This document shows positions 43,742-51,871 of a stretch of DNA of 52,270 nucleotides, piece by piece. Source of the DNA: Bacteroidales bacterium UBA1176 (GTDB taxonomy: Bacteria; Bacteroidota; Bacteroidia; Bacteroidales; WCHB1-69). The stretch's first letter is position 1, and each line of letters opens with the position of its first letter. Where the stretch lies: the NCBI GenBank assembly GCA_002311645.1, contig DBYW01000054.1, forward strand, positions 1-52,270. Reading direction: 5' to 3'. The notes beneath the pieces were generated by a model. It worked only from the letters and a program-made list of their open reading frames with translations, made no database searches and was not told the origin of the DNA. The translations under genes and the position numbers were made by a program.

Positions 43742-44749
43742 TTAATTTTTTTTTGTCTTCTCAACAATCTCTTCCAACATCTTCATGTCTTCTTGGTCGG
43801 CTTGAGCGGCTTCAATCTGTTTTCTTTTGGTGTTGAATTTCTCATAAGTTTCATTAACAAGTTGTTCCATTTCCGCGTTTGAAACGCCCCCTTTTCCTTG
43901 CAGAACATCTTTCCCATGATAGGTGAGCAGACCATTGACATTGTTGCGCCAGTATTCCAAAGTAAGATCTTTTCGCTCTTTTACCCTCAACTCCGCGGAC
44001 TCAAGGAAGAGCATTGTCAGTCTGTTGAGCAAATCAATTTCATTTTCATTCAGATAGTTCTTTGCAATAAGGATGTCTTGTTTCCTCACGATGGAACCTT
44101 TCCAGGAAGTGAGTCCCATATTGGGTTTGTCTGCATCTGCGCGGGAGGTGATGATTTCGGCAGCGGTTTGATGGGTGACGGCATATAGCAGTTTGTTTTG
44201 GGTCTCGGCGAAGAACATTTGGGTGGCCTTCTCCCGTGCTTCATAATCGCTGCTCAGAGCGAACAGATCTCTGAGTTTCTGGTAAAAACGTTTCTCGGAA
44301 GCCCGTATATCGCGAATGCGTTCCAGCAGTTCGTCGAAATAATCCGGCTGTCCGTTCGGATTCTTCAGGCGTTCGTCATCCATAGTGAAGCCTTTGACTA
44401 GATATTCTGAAAGGTGTCTGGTGGCCCATTGGCGGAACTGGGTGCCGCGCTTGCCTTTCACGCGGTAGCCAACAGCCAATATCATTTCAAGCGAGTAGAA
44501 AGTGACATTGTAGTTCTTGCCATCGGAAGCAGTTATTAAATAATCCTTAATAACTGAATTTTTATCTAACTCACCTTCTTTCAATATGTTGGATATGTGG
44601 ATGTTGATATTGGGGACAGAGGTGGCAAAAAGTTCCGCCAGCTGTTTTTGGTTGAGCCAGATTTTACCGTCTTTGGCATATAGGGCCACAGCGGCCTTGC
44701 CGTCAAGGGTGTTGTAGATGATGATATTGGTTTCTTGGGTGTCGGGCAT
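43742..44749 (-). CDS. RhuM-family protein inserted between cas7 and cas4
   Basis: The start at MPDTQETNIIIYN (ATG 44749) gives a 335-residue protein; the longer frame from 44830 runs through a terminator hairpin. RhuM hallmarks include IWLNQKQLAELFATSVPNIN, the block ASDGKNYNVTFYSLEMILAV, GYRVKGKRGTQFRQWATRHL and LNRLTMLFLESAELRVKER. The N-terminal part resembles a phage-antirepressor-type DNA-binding domain. RhuM genes usually occur in mobile or defence islands; the biochemical role is unresolved. It is not part of standard cas operons, yet it sits 4 bases upstream of cas4, so cas4-cas1-cas2 are probably cotranscribed with it. Confidence 0.85.
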   Translation of the reverse strand: MPDTQETNIIIYNTLDGKAAVALYAKDGKIWLNQKQLAELFATSVPNINIHISNILKEGELDKNSVIKDYLITASDGKNYNVTFYSLEMILAVGYRVKGKRGTQFRQWATRHLSEYLVKGFTMDDERLKNPNGQPDYFDELLERIRDIRASEKRFYQKLRDLFALSSDYEAREKATQMFFAETQNKLLYAVTHQTAAEIITSRADADKPNMGLTSWKGSIVRKQDILIAKNYLNENEIDLLNRLTMLFLESAELRVKERKDLTLEYWRNNVNGLLTYHGKDVLQGKGGVSNAEMEQLVNETYEKFNTKRKQIEAAQADQEDMKMLEEIVEKTKKN

Positions 44750-44794
44750 AATGGAATGTATTTGTGATAGCAAACTAGTTGTTTTACAATGCAT

Positions 44795-44829
44795 AAAAAA
44801 AATGACTGTTGCTATTTCTGCAACAATCA
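44795..44829 (-). terminator. Terminator between cas7 and the RhuM gene
   Basis: On the minus strand a 10-bp stem (TGATTGTTGC / GCAACAGTCA, with one T-G pair) and 7-nt loop are followed by eight T. It lies 10 bases downstream of the cas7 stop, so the cas6-cas5-cas3-cas8-cas7 transcript should largely stop here. Confidence 0.8.
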
Positions 44830-44839
44830 CTTCTAAAAA

Positions 44840-45928
44840 CTATAGTTGATTTTCATAATCGAAAGCCATCATCATTTCGATGAGTTTGGATTCTGCTTGC
44901 TGTAATGCATCCGCTGATTCTGTTTCGGTTACTATGTAATTTGAACATGGCAATGAGACAAACAAATCGGCTCCGGCATTTTCGTCAACAATCGGTTTTG
45001 CTTTGGGCCTTTCTCCATCGTCAATCAATTTGGCACGGATTGCAGCAGCCAAAGTGTTAGCGTTGTCGCTGATAGCTACAGCCAGTGTCTCCATCAAACT
45101 GAATGTGCGAGCCTGATTTGATGTGATTCGCCAGTTGATAAGAGCTTTAGCTAAGGCAGGTATTACTTTTTTACGCTCTTCTTCCGGCAACACAAGACAC
45201 TCGCCAAACACATTCTTACTTTCCTTCCAACCTTTGGATTTCAAGGTTTCAATCATTTCTTTTGAAACTTCAGGCTCGAACTGATTTGTGGACACACAGA
45301 ACAAAGTGCGAAGGTCTATGGCGATGTCATAGACAAACAAACCTGTTGCCCTTTTGTTGTTCTGAATATATTTTCTCAACAAACTTCTATTTGACCCATT
45401 AAGTGCAATTTCAATCTCTTCGTCAGACAATTCTTTTCCATTGGAATCTCTAACAATCACCTTATGCACTTCAGGGAAATCAGATCTGTCAAACGATATG
45501 TTCTCAATTGGGACCCCAGACAGTAATGGATGCAAAGCGGTTAAAGCAGAAATAGATAATGGACTTCTTCTTTTTAAAGTCCTATCCGTTCCTCCAGCTT
45601 TAGCTTGCATCCATCCACCAATTAAAAGATCCTTGTAAGATGGATCACAAGTTGAAAAAACTTCTCCTTCTCCAATTTTACCATTTTTATCTTTCACAGA
45701 CACAAACGTAATTGGGGCTTGTTGTTCTCCTGTTATTTCTCCGAAGCTATTAATAATAGACCGTTTAATTTGTTGACCACTTGAATATGGAACACTAAAA
45801 CCAAATTGAGGGTCATAATATGTTTTCTGTCCGTCATTTACACAAAAAACAGTATAATTCACGTGCTTCAGCCCTCTTAGATAAATAAAACTACTACTTG
45901 ACATGTTTATTAAATTTAGATTAGACAT
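44840..45928 (-). CDS. cas7: CRISPR-associated protein Cas7 (Cascade backbone)
   Basis: A 362-residue Cas7/DevR-type RAMP protein. The N-terminus SSSFIYLRGLKHVNYTVFCV is the family's first beta strand. DLLIGGWMQAKAGGTDRTLK and RRSPLSISALTALHPLLSGV follow, and AKALINWRITSNQARTFSLM is conserved further on. Multiple copies coat the crRNA in the interference complex. It resembles the Csp1 form described from Porphyromonas, but that subtype name is from memory. ATG at 45928 lies 3 bases after the cas8 stop; a GTG at 45931 and ATG at 45904 are alternatives. Confidence 0.85.
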   Translation of the reverse strand: MSNLNLINMSSSSFIYLRGLKHVNYTVFCVNDGQKTYYDPQFGFSVPYSSGQQIKRSIINSFGEITGEQQAPITFVSVKDKNGKIGEGEVFSTCDPSYKDLLIGGWMQAKAGGTDRTLKRRSPLSISALTALHPLLSGVPIENISFDRSDFPEVHKVIVRDSNGKELSDEEIEIALNGSNRSLLRKYIQNNKRATGLFVYDIAIDLRTLFCVSTNQFEPEVSKEMIETLKSKGWKESKNVFGECLVLPEEERKKVIPALAKALINWRITSNQARTFSLMETLAVAISDNANTLAAAIRAKLIDDGERPKAKPIVDENAGADLFVSLPCSNYIVTETESADALQQAESKLIEMMMAFDYENQL

Positions 45929-45931
45929 CAC

Positions 45932-47242
45932 TTATTTTTTATTAATTATTGCATATTGAAAACGTATTAATGTCAAAAAATATGGGACATTATCGGACGG
46001 CATCAGATGAATAATCTTTGCCGTTTCTTCAAAACACTTCACATCTTCCGCATCAGGAATTAAATCTCCTAAGGAAGAAATGAAGTTTTTCTTAGTTGTT
46101 GCGGATAAAACCGCATTAACAGCGTTAGTTCCCTGTCTTTTAATTGAATTGTCTTGGTTGACAAATTTTTGCAATGCATTTGCAAATTCTATGGACTTTG
46201 TCCATAATTCATCGTTGTTTAACATAGCCAATAACCAAATTTGATATGAATGAAAATTAATTACTTGTTTATCATTGTATTTAGGCAGCCTGACCATTTT
46301 GTCTTTTTCTGCCTTCATATATTGTTGCAACCCTTTGGGCTGCATAGCCTCAATGCCTATTGCACCACGTTGGCAGCAAGCCTTTAGGCCATTCTCTGTC
46401 CCCCATAAATCTTCTGCCTTCTTTCCTTCGTCGGCATTAAACAGTTTTGCATAGAGTTGGATTGGTCTCCGAATGTGTTCAAGGCTGAATGGGATAAAAC
46501 CAATTGTAGTGTTGGTTTGTCCCAAATTATAAACATACCCCATCATTTTAGGATTATCGAATTGACGGGAAATGCCGATTAAGACTTTTGTCCACGATTG
46601 GGTTGCTACGCTCATACCGTCGTTTGTGGTTTCAAAAGGGGAAAAATCAGCCATGGGCTGTTCCAGACGAAAATCTTTGCTGTAGCGGTGTGCTAGCCAC
46701 TGTCCGTTCCAAGTGTTAACCTGATTCCCTTTTAACATCTGGTTTTCGTTTACCACAGATCTATATAATTTCCATCCTTCAAACAAATCCAAAAGTATTT
46801 CTTTGTTAGGAATCAGAATAGAAAACCCTCCTTGAATTCCTATTCCCAAACCAGCTCCAAACCATGATGTATAAATATCATCTTCTGTAAAAGGGTATTG
46901 TATATTAGTGGTTTGTCCAGAAGTAGTTGAGTTTACATCAATAGAACCAAAGCCAACCGAATTATCTGTTGTTGGACAACCTATTTCAAACTTTTTCAGG
47001 AAATTTTCAAATCTTTGTTTCCGTTTTTCTTTTGTTTCAAAAGGTTTTTTCCCTGAAATCATATCCGCCCAACTTATCTTTGGATTCTCCAATGGTGTAT
47101 TCCCTGCTGTCATCAAATATTTTTCTTGATCGAAGAATAGCGGGTAGTATACCTCCATAAAAAAAGATCTAGCATCGTATTTCGTGCCAAACTTTTTGTT
47201 GTAGGCTTCCAAAAATATCTTTCCAATTGTTGCTGTAATCAT
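45932..47242 (-). CDS. cas8: CRISPR-associated large subunit Cas8 (Csp2-like)
   Basis: The 436-residue protein occupies the large-subunit position between cas3 and cas7. It has no motif that can be named without a search, as Cas8 proteins are very divergent. Visible blocks are MITATIGKIFLEAYNKKFGT, FFMEVYYPLFFDQEKYLMTA, DIYTSWFGAGLGIGIQGGFS, RQFDNPKMMGYVYNLGQTN and ACCQRGAIGIEAMQPKGLQQ. I recall this as the Csp2 type found with Csp1/Cas7 in Porphyromonas and relatives. It would recognise the PAM and start R-loop formation. It lies 12 bases after cas3. Confidence 0.7.
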   Translation of the reverse strand: MITATIGKIFLEAYNKKFGTKYDARSFFMEVYYPLFFDQEKYLMTAGNTPLENPKISWADMISGKKPFETKEKRKQRFENFLKKFEIGCPTTDNSVGFGSIDVNSTTSGQTTNIQYPFTEDDIYTSWFGAGLGIGIQGGFSILIPNKEILLDLFEGWKLYRSVVNENQMLKGNQVNTWNGQWLAHRYSKDFRLEQPMADFSPFETTNDGMSVATQSWTKVLIGISRQFDNPKMMGYVYNLGQTNTTIGFIPFSLEHIRRPIQLYAKLFNADEGKKAEDLWGTENGLKACCQRGAIGIEAMQPKGLQQYMKAEKDKMVRLPKYNDKQVINFHSYQIWLLAMLNNDELWTKSIEFANALQKFVNQDNSIKRQGTNAVNAVLSATTKKNFISSLGDLIPDAEDVKCFEETAKIIHLMPSDNVPYFLTLIRFQYAIINKK

Positions 47243-47254
47243 ATAATCAGTATT

Positions 47255-49390
47255 TTACAATAATTCATATTTGGTAAAAAACTCTGGCTTTGCATACTCA
47301 ATCAAAAGCCCCATCTCATCATCGTAGGCTTTGTTTGGTATCACAAACGGCCGTGAACCAGCATCAAGTTGCTCCAGTTTACGGTAAGCAATGCTTTTGT
47401 AACTGGTTGGTATTTCCAAATCCATCCTAATAGATGGATTTTTCAAGTATTCTTCCTTGTCATCCTCTTTTATGCACACTGCCGAATTGATATCAAGCAC
47501 ATCGAGCAAAGCCGATTTTGCATTATGGCACAATTCTGTAATCATCCAATGTCCGTTAACGAAAACTGCGCCTGAATAATCAAGACTCATAAACTTCGTG
47601 TCAGGATAAACCTTATCTATTAACGTTTGTAGAGTTGCTTCTTCAAGCAAAGCATCATTTGGTAGAACATTGAAACTATTGTGCAGAACTTCCAAATCGT
47701 ATGGCAGTGCATCGTTCTTATCCTCTGGCAGTTGAATCACATAAATATCTTTGTATTTACCAATGGTTTCATCGGTTCGCTTGCGGTTGATACGCCCAAA
47801 ACGCTGAATCATAGCATCAATCGGCGCACATTCGGTTATCATCACATCAAAACTGATGTCGAGACTAACCTCTACTACTTGAGTAGAAACTACAATACAG
47901 GCTTTGGTTGAAGAGTTGAAATCATCTTTCAATGAAGATTCAAGTTTGGCGCGGTCGCCTCGTTTGAATCGGCTATGAATCAACATTCTGGCTACATCAG
48001 GATACAATTCGCCAATACTTTCGAAAACTTGTTGCGCTCGCTTCACTTGGTTGCAGACAATCAAGACCTTTTTGTTTTCGCTTAGTGCCTTTTTTATAAT
48101 TCCATCGCATTGTCCGAATTCATCTACCTTATGTATAATATGGCGATTGAATGTTTTCAGTGTTTCATCAGTTAGTTTCACTTCGTAAACCTCAGATTTT
48201 CCGCCTAACAATTCCAATATCTTGTTATAGAAAATAGTGGGCATTGTGGCAGTTCCTACGTGTATCCTACAGTTGATGGATTTTAGAATTTCGATGATTT
48301 TCAAAACAATGGCTTGGATTTCACTCGCGTAAGTGTGGATTTCATCCAAAATCACATCGCAGCCTTCCAAATCGATCAACATTGCCTCATAGCCTTTTAT
48401 GCCAAACACGATGGATGCCATTTGGTGAGGTGTAAGCACTTTTACCGAAGCTCCCAAATGGTGCTGCAAAATTCTTTCTTCAACCCCTTTGTCCCTGACT
48501 TTCAGACTTGAAGCCGCGTGAAGCAGATAGACTTGAGCATTAGTGTTTTTCAAGTCGTTTCTGATTCGGTCATACATTGCGTTGATGGAAGCCTGAAACG
48601 GGAGTGTGTAAAACACTCGCCCTTTGCATCTGCGTAACAGAAAATCAGTCTTTCCGGCTCCCGTTGGTGCTGTTACCAAAGTGTGCATCCTATCATCGTC
48701 GGCCGTAACAAAGGATAGTGGATACAAATGATGTGTTCGCTCATAGAAACCCAAATCGGGCTTGATGAAGAGTTTGTCAAGCGCATTTTCTGCTTTTTCC
48801 TCCAATGCTGAGGCATAATGGTCAGCCGCCATCAAAAGCCCTTTCCATCGTGAGTAATTCAGAGGTCTCCGTGAGCAATACTCAACCGCATATTCATAGT
48901 TTTCTTGGGCTTCGTCAATGCCAATAGAATGTGTTTCAATGCCTAATTCATTCAAAATGCCCAAGGCTGCCGGACTCCATTCTGCAAATTTTTCTGAATG
49001 ACGGGCGAAACTGTCCAAATTATCATCCAAATCCAAAATGCCCTTTTCTCCAATGTCTTTTGAAATGGATTTGTGGTGAGCCACAATCATATCGAGAATC
49101 GCATTCCTTTCGTTTTTTGGAAATAGCGAAATGAAAAAAATGGAGGCAATCTCGTGGCGGAAACAAAAGCCTGGCTGCCGCACATAACCGTGTTTCAATG
49201 TGCTTTGAAACAGCGGGCTGACTTTGCCTATGTCGTGCAGAATTGCGCCTTTTCGGGCAATGTCTTCATCAAGTCCCGAATGGCGGGCAATAACTACAGC
49301 GGCGTCTGCAGCACTTTTCAAATGTGTAGTTAACGGCATTCCGCCGCTGTCTTCATGTTTGGCCAATATGTAGTCGTAATTGCTTGTCAT
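47255..49390 (-). CDS. cas3: CRISPR-associated nuclease/helicase Cas3
   Basis: A 711-residue fusion of an HD nuclease and SF2 helicase. HD motifs are HLKSAADAA (first His), KGAILHDIGKVSPLF, FRHEIASIF and AHHKS. The helicase has Walker A VTAPTGAGKTDFLL, DEAH-type CDVILDEIHTYASE, GTATMPTIF, VVSTQVVEVSLDISFD and motif VI AMIQRFGRINRKR. It degrades the non-target strand after recruitment by Cascade. All catalytic motifs appear intact. It starts 1 base after the cas5 stop and is coupled to it. Confidence 0.97.
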   Translation of the reverse strand: MTSNYDYILAKHEDSGGMPLTTHLKSAADAAVVIARHSGLDEDIARKGAILHDIGKVSPLFQSTLKHGYVRQPGFCFRHEIASIFFISLFPKNERNAILDMIVAHHKSISKDIGEKGILDLDDNLDSFARHSEKFAEWSPAALGILNELGIETHSIGIDEAQENYEYAVEYCSRRPLNYSRWKGLLMAADHYASALEEKAENALDKLFIKPDLGFYERTHHLYPLSFVTADDDRMHTLVTAPTGAGKTDFLLRRCKGRVFYTLPFQASINAMYDRIRNDLKNTNAQVYLLHAASSLKVRDKGVEERILQHHLGASVKVLTPHQMASIVFGIKGYEAMLIDLEGCDVILDEIHTYASEIQAIVLKIIEILKSINCRIHVGTATMPTIFYNKILELLGGKSEVYEVKLTDETLKTFNRHIIHKVDEFGQCDGIIKKALSENKKVLIVCNQVKRAQQVFESIGELYPDVARMLIHSRFKRGDRAKLESSLKDDFNSSTKACIVVSTQVVEVSLDISFDVMITECAPIDAMIQRFGRINRKRTDETIGKYKDIYVIQLPEDKNDALPYDLEVLHNSFNVLPNDALLEEATLQTLIDKVYPDTKFMSLDYSGAVFVNGHWMITELCHNAKSALLDVLDINSAVCIKEDDKEEYLKNPSIRMDLEIPTSYKSIAYRKLEQLDAGSRPFVIPNKAYDDEMGLLIEYAKPEFFTKYELL

Positions 49391-49391
49391 T

Positions 49392-49952
49392 TTACAAGAG
49401 TTTGTTGCCGTTATATTCTATCCAGCCGTACATTGGTTTGCCTTCGTCGAAACGATTATAGCCGACTAAAAATGATTGTTCTGATTCGCCAAACCGCAAC
49501 TCAAAACCATCGAGTTCGGCAAATTCTTCGTCGGTAAATTCATATATTTCTGTATCTGGTAACATAACATCTTCGTTTCGGCAAAGGCAGATATGTTGTT
49601 TTGCGGCAGTTTCAGCATCGGCTTTATCGCTGAATGCCAAATACAAAACTGGGTCAAGCATTACGCCTCGCTTTAAGATTGAACGTTCACGCGACATCTC
49701 TTTTTTTGAGACTTTCCAACCTCTTGTTTGGGTGACTTCCTGTTGAGAATCAATAGACGCATAACTCAACTTATGCCGTTTTATCTTGCTAATACTACCA
49801 TTTTTGGCCAATAATTCTGGAAACAATTTTTTTTCGATTCCCTCTATGATAGAAGGCGTTAGAAATTGTTGACTGAATGTCTCGCCATCTCTAACAGCAG
49901 TCCATGGTTTTATGAATCCGAACTTGCCTGTATATTTTACAACGTAATACAT
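49392..49952 (-). CDS. cas5: CRISPR-associated protein Cas5
   Basis: A 186-residue RAMP-type protein with the N-terminal strand YYVVKYTGKFGFIKPWTAVR, LTPSIIEGIEKKLFPELL, KIKRHKLSYASID, ERSILKRGVMLDPVLYLAFS and FELRFGESEQSFLVGYNRF. Cas5 caps the crRNA 5' handle in Cascade. It is slightly shorter than many Cas5 proteins, and the assignment relies on both sequence resemblance and position between cas6 and cas3. It starts 11 bases after cas6. Confidence 0.85.
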   Translation of the reverse strand: MYYVVKYTGKFGFIKPWTAVRDGETFSQQFLTPSIIEGIEKKLFPELLAKNGSISKIKRHKLSYASIDSQQEVTQTRGWKVSKKEMSRERSILKRGVMLDPVLYLAFSDKADAETAAKQHICLCRNEDVMLPDTEIYEFTDEEFAELDGFELRFGESEQSFLVGYNRFDEGKPMYGWIEYNGNKLL

Positions 49953-49963
49953 AATTCACTAAT

Positions 49964-50626
49964 TTAATAAATTGAACCAAATCCAATACCCGTACAATTA
50001 CCCAATCCAACATTCCAGGCAAATTGCTTGGTAAGGTTTGTACCCTGAATTATGACCGGACATATATTTGCTCTGTTGCTGATGTCGCCATACCAAACCA
50101 GCTTCGTTTTCTTTTTTGCATAGGACAAATCAAATTCGATGTGTAGCGTCTCGTCATCTGGCAACCCCGTGATTTTCATTTTTGTTCGCAGAGTTTCTTC
50201 CATTAGTTTCCCGCAGTCGGGATTGTCGAACAAATACTCTGTTGTTCCACTTTCACTCGGTCTTTTAATAAGAATCGGACTTGCAATATTAAAATGTTCT
50301 TGATAAGTCAAGTCGGGGTCTTCTTCTATAGTGACATCTTCTACTACCATGCCGCAAAACATTTCTGGTTGTGTTCTTATTGAAGACAAAACATTTTTTA
50401 ACGGTTTAGTGTCGTGGAAACTTAGGAAAAGAGAGGCGCCTTTGGCGCAAATTAACCCATTTCCTCTTTTTTGTGTGTTTCTCAACCAAGAAAATGAATA
50501 GAGCGATGTTTCCCCGTGCTCGTTATTGTTTTCCCCAAGCCATTTGTGTAAAACACCAGTGAGTTTCTGTTGGTAGTTGAACGGGATTGTTAAATCGTTG
50601 TTGCTAGTATGTAAGTTTAATCTCAT
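49964..50626 (-). CDS. cas6: CRISPR RNA endonuclease Cas6
   Basis: The start at MRLNLHTSNNDLTIPFNYQQ (ATG 50626) gives 220 residues; a TTG at 50644 is less likely. The N-terminal ferredoxin-like domain shows LTGVLHKWLGENNNEHG, with H as a candidate catalytic residue. The C-terminal glycine-rich loop reads GLGNCTGIGFGSIY, the signature of Cas6. It cuts the repeat in the precursor transcript to give crRNAs with an 8-nt 5' tag. It is the first gene of the cas operon and faces a WYL regulator gene across a 188-bp gap. Confidence 0.92.
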   Translation of the reverse strand: MRLNLHTSNNDLTIPFNYQQKLTGVLHKWLGENNNEHGETSLYSFSWLRNTQKRGNGLICAKGASLFLSFHDTKPLKNVLSSIRTQPEMFCGMVVEDVTIEEDPDLTYQEHFNIASPILIKRPSESGTTEYLFDNPDCGKLMEETLRTKMKITGLPDDETLHIEFDLSYAKKKTKLVWYGDISNRANICPVIIQGTNLTKQFAWNVGLGNCTGIGFGSIY

Positions 50627-50641
50627 AGTTAAATTTTTCAG

Positions 50642-50715
50642 CAAATATACAATATTTTTGGATTGGTCGTTAGCGTGCTATAAGTTTGTATGTCGTTTTT
50701 CACTTTGCAAAAATA
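50642..50715 (-). promoter_or_regulatory. Two candidate -7 boxes for the cas operon
   Basis: Minus-strand TATATTTG at 50642-50649 and TATTTTTG at 50708-50715 both fit TAnnTTTG. The first would give a very short leader before the cas6 ATG at 50626, and the second a leader of about 75 nt. The left 13-bp site (50728-50740) overlaps where the -33 element of the second promoter should be. Confidence 0.5.
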
Positions 50716-50727
50716 CACATATAATAT

Positions 50728-50775
50728 GACATATAGTGTCACTCTATAAATAATATTTTTGAGACGCTATATGTC
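50728..50775. promoter_or_regulatory. Paired inverted 13-bp sites between cas6 and the WYL gene
   Basis: GACATATAGTGTC at 50728-50740 and GACGCTATATGTC at 50763-50775 are inverted copies differing at one position. The left copy is itself a small inverted repeat (GACA-N5-TGTC) and the right copy nearly so. They flank 22 bp of AT-rich DNA. Lying between two divergent promoters, they are good candidates for binding by the WYL protein; that link is inference. Confidence 0.65.
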
Positions 50776-50787
50776 GCTAAAAAATTA

Positions 50788-50795
50788 TACTTTTG
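50788..50795 (+). promoter_or_regulatory. -7 box TACTTTTG for the WYL regulator
   Basis: TACTTTTG on the plus strand fits TAnnTTTG and lies 19 bases upstream of the ATG at 50815. The right 13-bp site ends 12 bases before it, so a bound protein could block this promoter. Confidence 0.55.
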
Positions 50796-50814
50796 CAAAG
50801 TAATAATAACCCTA

Positions 50815-51735
50815 ATGAAGATGGAGCAGCCCGGAATTGAACGCGCTTTGCAACTGCTTGTACAGCTTGCCCACAACCATTTCACTACAAATACAGAGTT
50901 CTGTGAACGATTCGGAATTTCTTTGAGAACTTTTTATCGCTATATCGCTACGTTTAGGAATGCCGGGTTTGTTGTGAAAAAAAATGACCATCGAGTGTTG
51001 TATTTGGAAACTTCCAACGGCAAACTGTCCAATACACTGAAAGATCTGCTCTTTTTCACAAAGGAGGAGGAGACCGTCTTGTATGAGGCTATCGATTCTA
51101 TTGGGACAACAACAGCAGCCCGTGAGAATCTGAAAAAAAAATTGTATGCTGTATATGACTATCAAGTGATAACAGATGCTGCATTCTCACGTAAAGACCA
51201 AAAAACGATGTATGATTTAAAACTTGCAATCGATGGCAAAAAACAAGTTGTTCTCAAGAAATATAAGTCATCTAATAGTGGCACAATTAAAGATAGACAG
51301 GTGGAACCATACGCTTTTACCGATGCCAAAGATCAAGTGTGGTGTTACGAAATAGCAAGCAAGTCGGTGAAGCTGTTCAAAATATCCAGAATAGACAAGG
51401 TTGATGTTTTGGAAACCATATGGAAACACGAGAACGCACACCTTGTAGGGCGTGTGGATATGTTTCGGATGCACAGTACAGAGTCTTTTCACATATGTTT
51501 ACGATTGTCGCAAAGAGCAGCGAACCTTTTGCAGGAGGAATATCCTCTTTCCAAAAATTATCTCGCCAAAATACAAGATAACCGATATATATTGGATGCT
51601 GATGTGTGTGGCTTTGAAGGTGTCTCCCGTTTCGTTCTCGGCCTTTATGATGAAATAGAAGTGGTTGAGAGCAAAGAATTCAAAGACTATTTGAATTACA
51701 AAGTGAAAATGATGAAACAATCATTGCAAAACTGA
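50815..51735 (+). CDS. WYL-domain transcriptional regulator
   Basis: A 306-residue protein with an N-terminal winged helix-turn-helix (about 1-65; HFTTNTEFCERFGISLRTFY then RYIATFRNAGFVV) and a linker. A central WYL-like domain (about 145-225) contains VVLKKYKSSNSGTIKDRQVE, PYAFTDAKDQVWCYEIASK and VKLFKISRIDKVDVLE. A C-terminal WCX-like extension carries ESFHICLRLSQRAANLLQEE. WYL proteins bind nucleic acid or nucleotide ligands and often repress CRISPR or other defence operons. Divergent placement from cas6 supports regulation of the cas operon, with autoregulation likely. An alternative start is MEQPGIERAL at 50821. Confidence 0.88.
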   Translation: MKMEQPGIERALQLLVQLAHNHFTTNTEFCERFGISLRTFYRYIATFRNAGFVVKKNDHRVLYLETSNGKLSNTLKDLLFFTKEEETVLYEAIDSIGTTTAARENLKKKLYAVYDYQVITDAAFSRKDQKTMYDLKLAIDGKKQVVLKKYKSSNSGTIKDRQVEPYAFTDAKDQVWCYEIASKSVKLFKISRIDKVDVLETIWKHENAHLVGRVDMFRMHSTESFHICLRLSQRAANLLQEEYPLSKNYLAKIQDNRYILDADVCGFEGVSRFVLGLYDEIEVVESKEFKDYLNYKVKMMKQSLQN

Positions 51736-51755
51736 CCAGTCTCCAACTACAACAA

Positions 51756-51793
51756 AACAAGGGCCCCCGTTTCCGAGCGCCCTTGTTATTATC
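51756..51793. terminator. Hairpin terminator between convergent genes
   Basis: A 9-bp stem (AACAAGGGC / GCCCTTGTT, 51756-51764 and 51779-51787) with a 14-nt GC-rich loop separates the WYL gene from the convergent oxidoreductase gene. The T-rich tract is better on the minus strand, so it may serve both genes. Confidence 0.6.
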
Positions 51794-51797
51794 TTTA

Positions 51798-51871
51798 GCC
51801 AACAGCTAACAACTAATTGCTAATGGCTAATTGCTAACAGCTAATGGCCAATAGCTAACAGCCAATAGCTA
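51798..51871. repeat. Degenerate 7-bp tandem repeat
   Basis: About ten copies of a heptamer close to GCTAAYR (for example GCTAACA, GCTAATG, GCCAATA) run from 51798 into the stop codon of the oxidoreductase gene. No function is evident. Such short intergenic repeats change length easily. Confidence 0.75.
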
